Shown piece by piece: positions 1 through 6,713 of a DNA stretch of 23,241 bases (its first letter is position 1; each line of letters opens with the position of its first letter). This stretch comes from Nitrospiraceae bacterium (GTDB taxonomy: Bacteria; Nitrospirota; Nitrospiria; Nitrospirales; Nitrospiraceae). The notes under the pieces were generated by a model. It was given only the letters and a program-made list of their open reading frames with translations, had not been told where the DNA came from and searched no databases. The translations under genes were made by a program, and so were the position numbers. The stretch covers positions 1 through 23,241 of the forward strand of contig JAABQN010000006.1 of NCBI GenBank assembly GCA_011391455.1. The letters run 5' to 3'.

Positions 1-1
1 G

Positions 2-316
2 TTTTTGCCGGAGGGTTACGAAGATCAGGGGCGCTTTAATCTGCTGCTGCTCACGTCCGGCAACGTGCTGTTCGACATGGTCATCGGCGATTCGTATTTT
101 CGCTACGACGTGGTGTCGGTCGGCCAGTTGGACAAGGTTCAGCTGATCGATGCAATGTGGGACAACAAAGAGAAACGCCGTGAAGAACCGTTTCTGAGTT
201 TTCGCCTGATGCACGGCGAGGAGGCACATCTCCTGCTGGCGCTGGACGATGAAGAACGGGCAAGTCTGCTGAAGTTTGCGTCGGTGGTTATGGCAGCGCG
301 AAATCCAGAACAGTAG
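2..316 (+). CDS. 3' part of an unrecognised gene, or a small protein with a TTG start
   Basis: The reading frame is open from the first bases of the window to a TAG at 314-316. A TTG at position 5 could start a 103-residue protein, but no ribosome-binding site is visible because the window begins there, so this may be the C-terminal end of a longer protein. The visible part alternates short hydrophobic strands (LLLLTSGNVLFDMVIG) with charged stretches, and has no signal peptide, no membrane segment and no Cys or His cluster. I do not recognise a family and assign no function. It converges on the ankyrin gene, with only 37 bases between the two stop codons. Confidence 0.6.
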   Translation, partial: FLPEGYEDQGRFNLLLLTSGNVLFDMVIGDSYFRYDVVSVGQLDKVQLIDAMWDNKEKRREEPFLSFRLMHGEEAHLLLALDDEERASLLKFASVVMAARNPEQ

Positions 317-353
317 TTGTTTCGGGAGCGGCGCGCCTTCAAACCCTACGTGC

Positions 354-1091
354 TCAGGGCTCCAGTAAAGGTGCCAGCGCAGCGTGGCCTTTTTCGCGTG
401 CACGATCGACCGGTCGTAGGCCTTTGGCATCCTTCGCCGTCTTGTCTGCTCCCTTCATCAGCAGCATGACCGCGATCTCCTGGTGTCCTTGTTGTGAGGC
501 GACATGGAGAGCCGTCCATCCGTTCGTCGTCACCGGTGTCACCTCCGCCCCTTTGTCCAATAGCAGTGCCACGATCTCCCGATGCCCCTTGCCCGCTGCG
601 ACGAAGAGAGGGGTCGCATTGTTGCCCAACCGTACTTGCTTGATGTCCGCGCCACGATCCAATAGCAGGGCGACCACGTCACGATGCCCTTCTTGGGCCG
701 CGATAAAGAGAGGGGAGTCGCCGCTCTCCGTTCTCACCTGTTTCACATCTGCGCCCTTATCCAACAGCAGTTCCACCACGGCTCGATGGCCCATCTCGAC
801 GGCGATGTGAAGCGGGGTCGCTCCGTCCGTCGTCACCTGTTTCACATCTGCGCCTTTGTCCAGTAGCAGGGCCACAGCGTCTTGATGCCCCTTTTCAGCT
901 GCCCTGTAAAGCGGAGTGATTCCGTCTTTGTCCGCCGCGTTGACGTCGGCCCCTTTTTCGATGGCTCTGGTGGCCTCGCCGAGATCCCCTTTGTGAGCTG
1001 CCGTAATCAGGGCCTCATCCACCGGTAACATGGCCAGGATTATCGGCATCAGTCCGAACACGGCTACAAGAACCATCCAGCGTTGTTTCAT
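354..1091 (-). CDS. exported ankyrin-repeat protein
   Basis: This 245-residue protein starts with a hydrophobic N-terminus (about residues 1-20, after MKQRW), which looks like a signal peptide or membrane anchor. About six ankyrin repeats of 33-36 residues follow, running from residue 25 to the end. They carry the family's TPLxxAxxxGH and LLLDKGADV signatures (for example DGITPLYRAAEKGH and DGATPLHIAVEMGH). Ankyrin repeats are protein-binding scaffolds, so the likely role is a periplasmic or envelope-facing interaction, with partner unknown. The ATG lies 7 bases after the stop of the YgfZ-like gene, so the two are probably cotranscribed. A weak AAAGAG Shine-Dalgarno lies inside the end of that upstream gene. 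The middle repeats are very similar to one another, which suggests recent repeat duplication. Confidence 0.88.
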   Translation of the reverse strand: MKQRWMVLVAVFGLMPIILAMLPVDEALITAAHKGDLGEATRAIEKGADVNAADKDGITPLYRAAEKGHQDAVALLLDKGADVKQVTTDGATPLHIAVEMGHRAVVELLLDKGADVKQVRTESGDSPLFIAAQEGHRDVVALLLDRGADIKQVRLGNNATPLFVAAGKGHREIVALLLDKGAEVTPVTTNGWTALHVASQQGHQEIAVMLLMKGADKTAKDAKGLRPVDRAREKGHAALAPLLEP

Positions 1092-1098
1092 CTGTCGG

Positions 1099-2190
1099 CT
1101 AGCTCTTTACGTAAAAGGGCAAGGTGCGGACGGTGGCAGGATGTTTGCGACCGTCGAATTCCACGGTCAGCTCAGTGCCTGCCTTGCTGAAATCCCGCAG
1201 CGGAAATCCGAAGGCGATCACTTGATTGAGCTGCGGCGAATGGGTAGCACTGCTGATCCAGCCCACTTCACGATTGCCCTCAAAGAGTTTGGCTCCCTTC
1301 GGGGGCACCGTTGCATCCTTCATGACCAGTCCTACCAGATGCCGTCGTACGTTGCCGTAGGTATCCATTCTCGCCACGACTTCTTGTCCAGGATAGCAGC
1401 CCTTATTCAAGCTGAATGCTTTCCCTTCCAAATTCGCTTCCGGTGGGACGATCTCTTCGTTGAGGTCCGGCCCGGCCGTTGGCAGCCCTGCTTCGATGCG
1501 GAGAGCCTCACGAGCGTGACCACCGACTGCCTTGATGCCGTACGTCGCACCGGCCTCCATAAGCCGTTCCCAGGCCGTATGAAGGGTATCGGCAGGCAGT
1601 AGTATTTCGAGGTCGGTCTCTCCGGTTTCTTCTGTGCGCAAAACGAAAGCGGTCTGGCCGCCGATCTTGGCTGCGATGGCGCTTACCGGCTTGAGATCGC
1701 TCATCTCGACGCCGAAGGCGGCGCTGATGGTCGTGCAGGCCTTGGGTCCACTGACAAGCAAGAGCCCCCAGGACTCTGCACAGTTCTCCATCTTCGCTTT
1801 GATGCCGTAGAGTAGAAACTTTCGGAGGGCTTGGAAGGTGGCCTCGCCGACCTCGCCGACATCTTCTATCCACAGACTGTCGGAGAGAGTATAGACCCGA
1901 AAGTAGCCAAGCATCTTGCCCTTGTGGGTGAGAAAGCTCGAATAGCGGCCCTCGCCTGGCTGGAGGGGGAGAATATCGTTGCTGATGAGGCCCTGCAGCC
2001 ATTTCACACGATCGTCGCCGGTGACGCGGATCTTGCCCCGATGCGAAAGGTCGGAGAGTCCGACTGCCTGGCGTACTGCCTGATATTCCCCGAGCCACTC
2101 TCCATAGTGAGCGGGCATGTCCCATCCGGCAACCTCTTCGAAGGTCGCACCAAGCTTCGTGTGGTGGTCGTGAATGGGTGAGCGTTTCAT
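1099..2190 (-). CDS. ygfZ: YgfZ/GcvT-like folate-binding protein
   Basis: The protein of about 363 residues has the aminomethyltransferase (GcvT) fold. The N-terminus reads HDHHTKLGATFEEVAGWDMP, followed by LSHRGKIRVTGDD. The diagnostic motif is KGCYPGQE near residues 263-270, with its conserved Cys, followed by the ARMDTYGNVRRHL segment. This is the signature that separates YgfZ (IBA57-like) from true glycine-cleavage T protein. YgfZ proteins bind tetrahydrofolate and help assemble or repair certain iron-sulfur clusters. An Fe-S role would fit a genome that encodes ThiC and NadA, both [4Fe-4S] enzymes. I chose the ATG at 2190 over a TTG six bases upstream. The start lies at the edge of an AT-rich repeat (family D), so the promoter may lie in or beyond it. 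A glycine-cleavage T protein is the main alternative, but no gcvH or gcvP is nearby. Confidence 0.85.
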   Translation of the reverse strand: MKRSPIHDHHTKLGATFEEVAGWDMPAHYGEWLGEYQAVRQAVGLSDLSHRGKIRVTGDDRVKWLQGLISNDILPLQPGEGRYSSFLTHKGKMLGYFRVYTLSDSLWIEDVGEVGEATFQALRKFLLYGIKAKMENCAESWGLLLVSGPKACTTISAAFGVEMSDLKPVSAIAAKIGGQTAFVLRTEETGETDLEILLPADTLHTAWERLMEAGATYGIKAVGGHAREALRIEAGLPTAGPDLNEEIVPPEANLEGKAFSLNKGCYPGQEVVARMDTYGNVRRHLVGLVMKDATVPPKGAKLFEGNREVGWISSATHSPQLNQVIAFGFPLRDFSKAGTELTVEFDGRKHPATVRTLPFYVKS

Positions 2191-2191
2191 A

Positions 2192-2258
2192 CTCAAATGT
2201 TCAATTATGAATGTTCAATGTTGAATGAAATTCAACATTCAGCATTCCACACTCAACA
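2192..2258. repeat. Family D AT-rich palindromic repeat
   Basis: This tract is built from variants of the word TTCAACATTC and its complement. It contains a perfect 10-bp hairpin, AATGTTGAAT at 2217-2226 and ATTCAACATT at 2230-2239, with a 3-base loop. It separates the starts of ygfZ and the end of the receiver-like gene. The last codons of the latter lie inside it. Confidence 0.7.
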
Positions 2259-2646
2259 TTACCTCTTCCACCAGGTCTTTGAGCCGAGAGGAGAACTCAT
2301 TCCGCGAGACGATCTTAGTCACCCCCAGCGCTTTGGCCCGGTTAAACGTATCGACTTCTTCGTGATTGGCGAAAGCGAGGATGGGCATAGCCTTCATGCT
2401 TACATTGGCTTTGAGCGTTTCCAGGGCTTGAAAGGCATCCAGTCTCTCGTCATTCATGTTCAAAATGAATGCGGAGGGGGCGGTGGCCAAGGCCTTTTCA
2501 GCGATGTCCTGTTGCGTACGAGCTCGTTCGATCTTGTGGCCCTTCGACATAAGGGCGTCGCGGACTTTGGTATAGAAAAAGATATCGGTGACCGCCACAA
2601 GAATGGTCTTTTGGTCTGTCTTGTCTGTCTGGTTTATTTGGTTCAT
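2239..2646 (-). CDS. degenerate CheY-like receiver-domain protein
   Basis: The core (KTILVAVTD onwards) follows the alternating beta/alpha pattern of a response-regulator receiver. The catalytic residues are eroded. The beta-3 phosphoacceptor position appears to be Asn (FILNMND, Asn63 counted from the ATG at 2646) instead of Asp. The usual beta-4 Thr/Ser is Ala (PILAFAN), and the beta-5 Lys-Pro is replaced by a Ser-Arg pair (IVSRNEF). Phosphorylation is therefore unlikely, and a protein-interaction role is more plausible. The frame stays open upstream to 2736, but those codons, and the first dozen after the chosen ATG, lie in repeat family C, which encodes a low-complexity NQ/TD string. The last codons and the TGA lie in repeat family D. 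No convincing ribosome-binding site is seen, so the exact start is uncertain. Confidence 0.7.
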   Translation of the reverse strand: MNQINQTDKTDQKTILVAVTDIFFYTKVRDALMSKGHKIERARTQQDIAEKALATAPSAFILNMNDERLDAFQALETLKANVSMKAMPILAFANHEEVDTFNRAKALGVTKIVSRNEFSSRLKDLVEEVMLSVEC

Positions 2647-2743
2647 TTCGTTTATTTGGTGTCTGGTTGGTGTCGAGCCTCTATGTTCGGTAATTATTCC
2701 CCTTACCAAAGAAACGAAACAAACCAGACAAACCAAAGAAACC
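2618..2743. repeat. Family C T-rich/A-rich inverted repeat, copy 1
   Basis: The left arm (about 2618-2680) is built from near-pentameric words such as GGTTT, ATTTG and GTCTG. The right arm (2703-2743) is rich in their complements (AAACC, AGACA, CAAAG). Folded on itself it gives a long imperfect hairpin with many G-T pairs around a unique central stretch. It covers the 5' end of the receiver-like gene and ends just before the stop codon of the TPR gene. Confidence 0.75.
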
Positions 2744-2745
2744 GT

Positions 2746-3261
2746 TCAGTTGAGTGAACTGATCAGCCGTCCCAATGCTTTCTTGGCCAAGGCGTAATTG
2801 GGATTGAGGGCCAGAGCTTTCTTATAGGAATCGATGGCTTCGGTCCATTGGCCCTTGCGTTCGTAGACCCGGCCCAGGTTGAGATGAGGGAAGGCCGGGC
2901 TCTCATAGCGTCTTGCCTGCAGGGCTTTCTGAAACCAGACAATCGCTTCGTCGAGTTCGTCCTTTTCGATCAGATAGGCGCCGATGTCATTGTAGGGGTT
3001 GCCGAAGTCGGGATCCTGGGCGATCGCCTTGTGACATTCCTCAATTGCATCGTCGAGCCGCCCCATAAAACTATAGGTCCATCCGAGGAAGGTATAGGCC
3101 TCGGCAGTCGGATGAGTTTCAATCGACTTCTTGTAGAGCGTCACGGCCTCTTCCAGTTCGCCCTTCATCTGGCGCTCATAGGCCTGCTGGAAGAGTTGCC
3201 AAGCTTCCCGCTTGTCTTCTTCGTGGCCTTCGCCTTGTACCAAAAAGTCTTGTACATCCAT
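2746..3261 (-). CDS. TPR-repeat protein
   Basis: The protein has 171 residues and no signal peptide. From about residue 22 it carries four tetratricopeptide repeats with the family spacing: W/Y at the start (AEAYTFLGWTYSFMGRLDDA), G-[RKY] at the turn, A at position 20 and P at the end (DPDFGNPYNDIGAYL, PAFPHLNLGRVYERKG, NPNYALAKKALG). TPR arrays are protein-protein scaffolds, so the partner cannot be read from the sequence. The acidic N-terminus (GEGHEEDKREAW) looks soluble. The ATG at 3261 is clear. It is upstream of, and on the same strand as, the receiver-like gene, separated by repeat C1, so the two may be cotranscribed. Repeat A1 sits just upstream of its start, which leaves little room for an independent promoter. 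Confidence 0.85.
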   Translation of the reverse strand: MDVQDFLVQGEGHEEDKREAWQLFQQAYERQMKGELEEAVTLYKKSIETHPTAEAYTFLGWTYSFMGRLDDAIEECHKAIAQDPDFGNPYNDIGAYLIEKDELDEAIVWFQKALQARRYESPAFPHLNLGRVYERKGQWTEAIDSYKKALALNPNYALAKKALGRLISSLN

Positions 3262-3264
3262 AGT

Positions 3265-3387
3265 TAGGCCGATGAAAAAGGTCCCCAGCGTCGTTCTCAG
3301 TCGTGCGAACTCCTCAACGTACCCCTGAGGGTACGCCTCCGGGTTCGCACTCCCTGCGGCCTTGCTGGATGACCTTTTTGATCGGCC
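3265..3387 (+). repeat. Family A palindromic repeat, copy A1
   Basis: It begins with TAG at 3265. The outer arms AGGCCGATGAAAAAGGTC (3266-3283) and its complement at 3371-3388 match over 18 bases with one mismatch. The inner arms GTGCGAAC and GTTCGCAC are perfect complements. The central hairpin is GTACCC-CTGA-GGGTAC. It shares the words CGTTCTC, CGTACCC and TGCGGCCTTGCTGG with the other family A copies. It lies between the start of the TPR gene and the end of thi4. Confidence 0.85.
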
Positions 3388-3408
3388 TCCAGGACCCGCG
3401 GGGATAGG

Positions 3409-4209
3409 TTATTCGTTCTTCAGCTTCTTTTTGATCAAGTCTGCGCCGTAGCGCCCTGAGAGCAACATGGAGCCGAAGGCTGGACCCATGCGCGGGGTGC
3501 CGTAGACTGCCGCCACCGCTAAGCCGATGACGAAACAGTTGGGATAGACCTCGCCGGTCCGGTCCATCACCTCTTCTTCGGAGCGAGAGACCCACATGGC
3601 GCCGTTACCTGGTATGGCCTTGTAGAGATTGCGTTTATGCAAGAGCTCTACGACGACGGCATCGTGGCCCGTTGCATCCACGACGATCTTGCTTTCGAGG
3701 GCGATGGGGTCCACGTGGAGAATGTCATGGCCGGCCATTTCAGCTGTCGTATTATTGACCACCACGCCTTCGAGGATGCCGTCGCGACGTAAAACGAGAT
3801 CGACGACTTTCGTGAGGTTCATGATCTTCGCGCCGCCTCTATACGCAGCAGCAATCAGTGCGCCGGTGGCGTGCGGGGGATCGACCATGTACATGCCCTC
3901 GCATTCCGTGATCTTCTTGCAGGGCACGCCGATCTCTTCGAGGATCTCATTGGCTGGTTCGCAGATCGTGGCTTTGTTCATCAGGTAGCCACCCGTCCAA
4001 AATCCGCCGCCAAGGGCAAGGCTCTGTTCAACGATGACCGTCCGGAATCCCATCGCAGCCAGATCATGGGCGCAGATTAACCCGGAAGGTCCGGCTCCGA
4101 CAATGATCACATCGCTCTCGATCAATTGATCGAACTCTTTGTAGTACTCGCGAGCAATCTGTCTTGTGATGTCGCGCTCGCGTAATGGGGCTGGTTTTGG
4201 TTTTGCCAT
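3409..4209 (-). CDS. thi4: Thi4-type thiamine thiazole synthase (sulfide-dependent type)
   Basis: The protein has 266 residues and no transit peptide. A dinucleotide-binding GAGPSG lies at 38-43, followed by an acidic VIVEQ at the end of beta-2 and the GGGFWTGGYLMNK motif (67-79) typical of Thi4. The late segments DATGHDA and YGTPRMGPAFGSML also fit the family. Thi4 makes the thiazole moiety of thiamin from NAD and glycine. In yeast, Cys205 just before MDP donates its own sulfur. The aligned position here is His165 (HVDP), as in archaeal enzymes that act catalytically with free sulfide. The gene lies 9 bases after thiC. Its AGGAG Shine-Dalgarno overlaps the thiC stop codon, so expression should follow the TPP riboswitch upstream of thiC. 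Confidence 0.93.
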   Translation of the reverse strand: MAKPKPAPLRERDITRQIAREYYKEFDQLIESDVIIVGAGPSGLICAHDLAAMGFRTVIVEQSLALGGGFWTGGYLMNKATICEPANEILEEIGVPCKKITECEGMYMVDPPHATGALIAAAYRGGAKIMNLTKVVDLVLRRDGILEGVVVNNTTAEMAGHDILHVDPIALESKIVVDATGHDAVVVELLHKRNLYKAIPGNGAMWVSRSEEEVMDRTGEVYPNCFVIGLAVAAVYGTPRMGPAFGSMLLSGRYGADLIKKKLKNE

Positions 4210-4218
4210 GGGGAACTC

Positions 4219-6132
4219 CTACCGGTAGATTTCGGCTCCGGTCTTTTTAAACTCTTCCGATTTTTCCTTCATGCCGATTTGAATCGCTTGCTGTTCATCA
4301 ACCTGTAATTGGGCGGCATAGTCACGGACATCCTGCGTGATCTTCATCGAGCAGAAGTGAGGGCCGCACATGGAGCAGAAATGCGAGACTTTTGCGGCAT
4401 TGTCCGGCAAGGTCTCGTCGTGGAAAAGTTTTGCCGTGTCCGGATCGAGCGACAGATTGAACTGGTCTTCCCAGCGAAACTCGAAGCGAGCTTTGGACAA
4501 GGCGTTGTCCCGAATCTGCGCGCCCGGATGTCCCTTGGCGAGGTCTGCCGCGTGGGCGGCGATTTTGTAGGTAATGACGCCGGTTTTCACATCTTCGCGG
4601 TCTGGGAGGCCCAGGTGTTCTTTGGGTGTCACATAGCAGAGCATCGCACAGCCGAACCACCCGATCATCGCTGCGCCGATGCCGGAGGTGATGTGGTCGT
4701 AACCCGGGGCAATGTCGGTCGTGAGCGGCCCCAGCGTATAAAAAGGCGCTTCCTGGCAGGCCTTCAGCTGTTTTTCCATGTTGACCTGGATCATGTGCAT
4801 GGGCACGTGGCCCGGCCCTTCGATCATAACCTGGACGTCGTGGCGCCAGGCAATCTTGGTCAGTTCACCCAACGTGTCCAGCTCTGCAAATTGCGCTTCG
4901 TCGTTGGCATCGGCAATGGAGCCGGGACGCAACCCGTCCCCCAAACTGAACGATACGTCGTAAGCCTTCATGATCTCGCAGATCTCTTCGAAGTGCGTGT
5001 AGGTGAAGTTTTCTTGATGATGAGCCAGGCACCACTTCGCATGGATCGCTCCGCCGCGAGACACGATGCCGGTCATACGTTTGGCGGTCATCGGCACGTA
5101 GGCGAGGCGCACACCGGCGTGAATGGTGAAGTAGTCGACTCCTTGTTCTGCCTGTTCGATCAGAGTGTCGCGATAGATCTCCCAGGTCAGGTCTTCGGCC
5201 TTGCCCCCGACTTTTTCGAGAGCCTGATAGATCGGCACGGTGCCGATCGGCACCGGTGAATTGCGGACGATCCATTCGCGGGTTTCGTGGATGTTCTTAC
5301 CGGTGGAGAGGTCCATAACTGTGTCGGCGCCCCATCGAATGGACCAGATCATTTTTTCGACTTCTTCTTCGATGGAGGAGGCGACTGCCGAGTTGCCGAT
5401 GTTGGAGTTGATTTTCACGAGAAAATTGCGGCCGATGATCATCGGTTCGCTTTCCGGGTGATTGATGTTGGCCGGGATAATCGCGCGGCCACGAGCGACT
5501 TCATCGCGGACAAATTCCGGCGTGATGACGGAGGGAATGGTTGCACCCCACGACTGGCCCGGGTGTTGAGTGACCCCGCCGCCCTGTCCATTGCGCGAGG
5601 CAAGTTCGCGCGCCACTTCGCGGGATTGATTTTCCCGGATCGCAATGAACTCCATTTCCGGGGTGACGATCCCTTGTCTGGCGTAATGGATCTGGGTTAC
5701 GTTCATGCCTGACTTGGCCCGCAGTGGCTTGCGAATATGTTGAAATCGTAGCGCATCCAGTTTCGGATCACCTGCGCGCAAGCGGCCATACTGGGAGGAA
5801 ATATCTGAAAGCTCGATGACATCGTTCCTGCCGATCACCCAGTCTCGGCGGTAAGGTGCCAATCCGGTCTTCGCGTCGATTGTGACGTTCGGGTCTGTGT
5901 AGGGGCCGGAGGTATCATAAATCGTGATTGGCTCATTGGCGATGGGCGCGCTCCCATTCATCGACTTGGTGGGGGTCAGGCTGATCTCTCTCATCGGAAC
6001 CCGCACGCCTGCCTGTGTCCCCTGGATATACACTTTCCGGGAGGCGGGGAATGGCGTGGTCGTCAAGGCCGATCCGGCAGTCTTGTGTCCGTTACCACTT
6101 GCTGCTCCATTGCTGATCGTATGGTCGCTCAT
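4219..6132 (-). CDS. thiC: phosphomethylpyrimidine synthase ThiC
   Basis: ThiC is a radical-SAM-type enzyme that rearranges aminoimidazole ribotide into the HMP phosphate pyrimidine of thiamin. At 637 residues it is the long bacterial form, including the N-terminal ThiC-associated region (about 20-130). The [4Fe-4S] ligands are visible near the C-terminus as CSMCGPHFC (Cys586, Cys589, Cys594). Family blocks include SFSLGDGLRPGSIADAND, EGPGHVPMHMI and the TDIAPGYDHITSGIG stretch. The ATG at 6132 follows a purine-rich GGAGAAAGGG. A TPP riboswitch and an intrinsic terminator lie in the leader, and thi4 follows in the same transcript. Together they supply both halves of the thiamin precursor, though no thiE or thiD is visible here. 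Confidence 0.98.
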   Translation of the reverse strand: MSDHTISNGAASGNGHKTAGSALTTTPFPASRKVYIQGTQAGVRVPMREISLTPTKSMNGSAPIANEPITIYDTSGPYTDPNVTIDAKTGLAPYRRDWVIGRNDVIELSDISSQYGRLRAGDPKLDALRFQHIRKPLRAKSGMNVTQIHYARQGIVTPEMEFIAIRENQSREVARELASRNGQGGGVTQHPGQSWGATIPSVITPEFVRDEVARGRAIIPANINHPESEPMIIGRNFLVKINSNIGNSAVASSIEEEVEKMIWSIRWGADTVMDLSTGKNIHETREWIVRNSPVPIGTVPIYQALEKVGGKAEDLTWEIYRDTLIEQAEQGVDYFTIHAGVRLAYVPMTAKRMTGIVSRGGAIHAKWCLAHHQENFTYTHFEEICEIMKAYDVSFSLGDGLRPGSIADANDEAQFAELDTLGELTKIAWRHDVQVMIEGPGHVPMHMIQVNMEKQLKACQEAPFYTLGPLTTDIAPGYDHITSGIGAAMIGWFGCAMLCYVTPKEHLGLPDREDVKTGVITYKIAAHAADLAKGHPGAQIRDNALSKARFEFRWEDQFNLSLDPDTAKLFHDETLPDNAAKVSHFCSMCGPHFCSMKITQDVRDYAAQLQVDEQQAIQIGMKEKSEEFKKTGAEIYR

Positions 6133-6174
6133 GGGGAGACCCTTTCTCCAAAACGTGAACTGTGCTCAGTCGTC

Positions 6175-6213
6175 AAAAATAAAAATGCCACACCACTAGC
6201 AGGGGGTGCGGCA
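6175..6213 (-). terminator. Rho-independent terminator in the thiC leader (attenuator)
   Basis: On the minus strand TGCCGCACC (6213-6205) pairs with GGTGTGGCA (6194-6186), a 9-bp stem with one G-T pair and a loop of about 10 bases. TTTTTATTTTT follows (6185-6175). It lies between the riboswitch and thiC, so ligand binding is likely to control readthrough. I did not work out the antiterminator pairing. Confidence 0.8.
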
Positions 6214-6240
6214 GAGAGACCAACGGTGTCCGGTTGTTCT

Positions 6241-6322
6241 CGCTTCCCTACGCTGGTATTACCCAGGTCAGGTTCTGAGGGTCATCCGTTTGGGCGGACT
6301 CTCAGCCGTGTGGCTCCCCTAG
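6241..6322 (-). ncRNA. TPP riboswitch (THI element)
   Basis: The minus strand contains the conserved THI-box segments in order: GGGGAGCC near the 5' end, CTGAGA, ACCCTCAGAACCTGA, CTGGGTAATACCAGCG and finally TAGGGAAGC. These are the pyrimidine-sensor and pyrophosphate-sensor helices of thiamin pyrophosphate riboswitches. It sits about 110 bases upstream of thiC and just downstream of a good promoter. An intrinsic terminator follows, so it probably acts by transcription attenuation, lowering thiC-thi4 expression when TPP is plentiful. Confidence 0.97.
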
Positions 6323-6334
6323 CTTCGACGGAGA

Positions 6335-6364
6335 ATCGTATCGCCTGCCTCCTTGTATTGTCAA
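6335..6364 (-). promoter_or_regulatory. sigma-70 type promoter of the thiC-thi4 operon
   Basis: On the minus strand TTGACA (6364-6359) is followed by an 18-base spacer and TACGAT (6340-6335). The predicted start of transcription near 6328 would place the riboswitch at the very 5' end of the transcript. Family A repeat A6 begins about 15 bases beyond the -35 box. Confidence 0.75.
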
Positions 6365-6378
6365 CGGGGTATTCGGCC

Positions 6379-6555
6379 TAGCAGGATGCAGAAAAAGGAA
6401 GGAAAGGGTAGCCTGGTTGTCCTCCTGCTCGCGGAACGTGCACGCTCGGAAGGTGCTCGTTCGACGCGCGCAATCGAGGATCGACCAGGCCACCCTTTAG
6501 AGATAGTGTGAAAAACCGCTGCGGCCTTGCTGAACGGCCTTTTTGAGCATCCTGC
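6379..6555 (+). repeat. Family A repeat, copy A6, with a family B palindrome inside
   Basis: The left end TAGCAGGATGCAGAAAAAGG (6379-6398) and the right end GCGGCCTTGCTGAACGG ... TTTTTGAGCATCCTGC (to 6555) are family A. The usual centre with the CGTACCC hairpin is absent. In its place stands a family B palindrome (6407-6496), plus a short GTGTGAAAAACCGC stretch that resembles a second A left arm. It lies between the divergent thiC and nadA transcription units. Confidence 0.75.
6407..6496. repeat. Family B palindromic repeat, copy B1
   Basis: The outer arms starting GGGTAGCCTGGT and ending ACCAGGCCACCC are near-perfect complements. The centre of about 46 bases (TGCTCGCGGAACGTGCACG ... CGACGCGCGCA) closely matches the centre of copy B2 at 15677-15722. 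It is nested within family A copy A6. Confidence 0.7.
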
Positions 6556-6713
6556 ACGATGTCTTGTTGTCCCTGACGTGCCGAACAGTAAAGTTCTGGT
6601 GTTTTCACAGGGCTTTCGCGCAACCTGCTAAAACTCCTCATAGCGGCTGGTTCATTGATTGTGGGGGAGTCATAACGTAGAATGACATCCCTTACTCTTT
6701 TGCCGAGGAAGCT

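Noticed and set aside
4309..5259. Long plus-strand reading frame opposite thiC (316 codons)
   Set aside because: It is antisense to the thiC coding region, lies in a codon-phase shadow, and encodes no recognisable domains. ThiC on the other strand is unambiguous.
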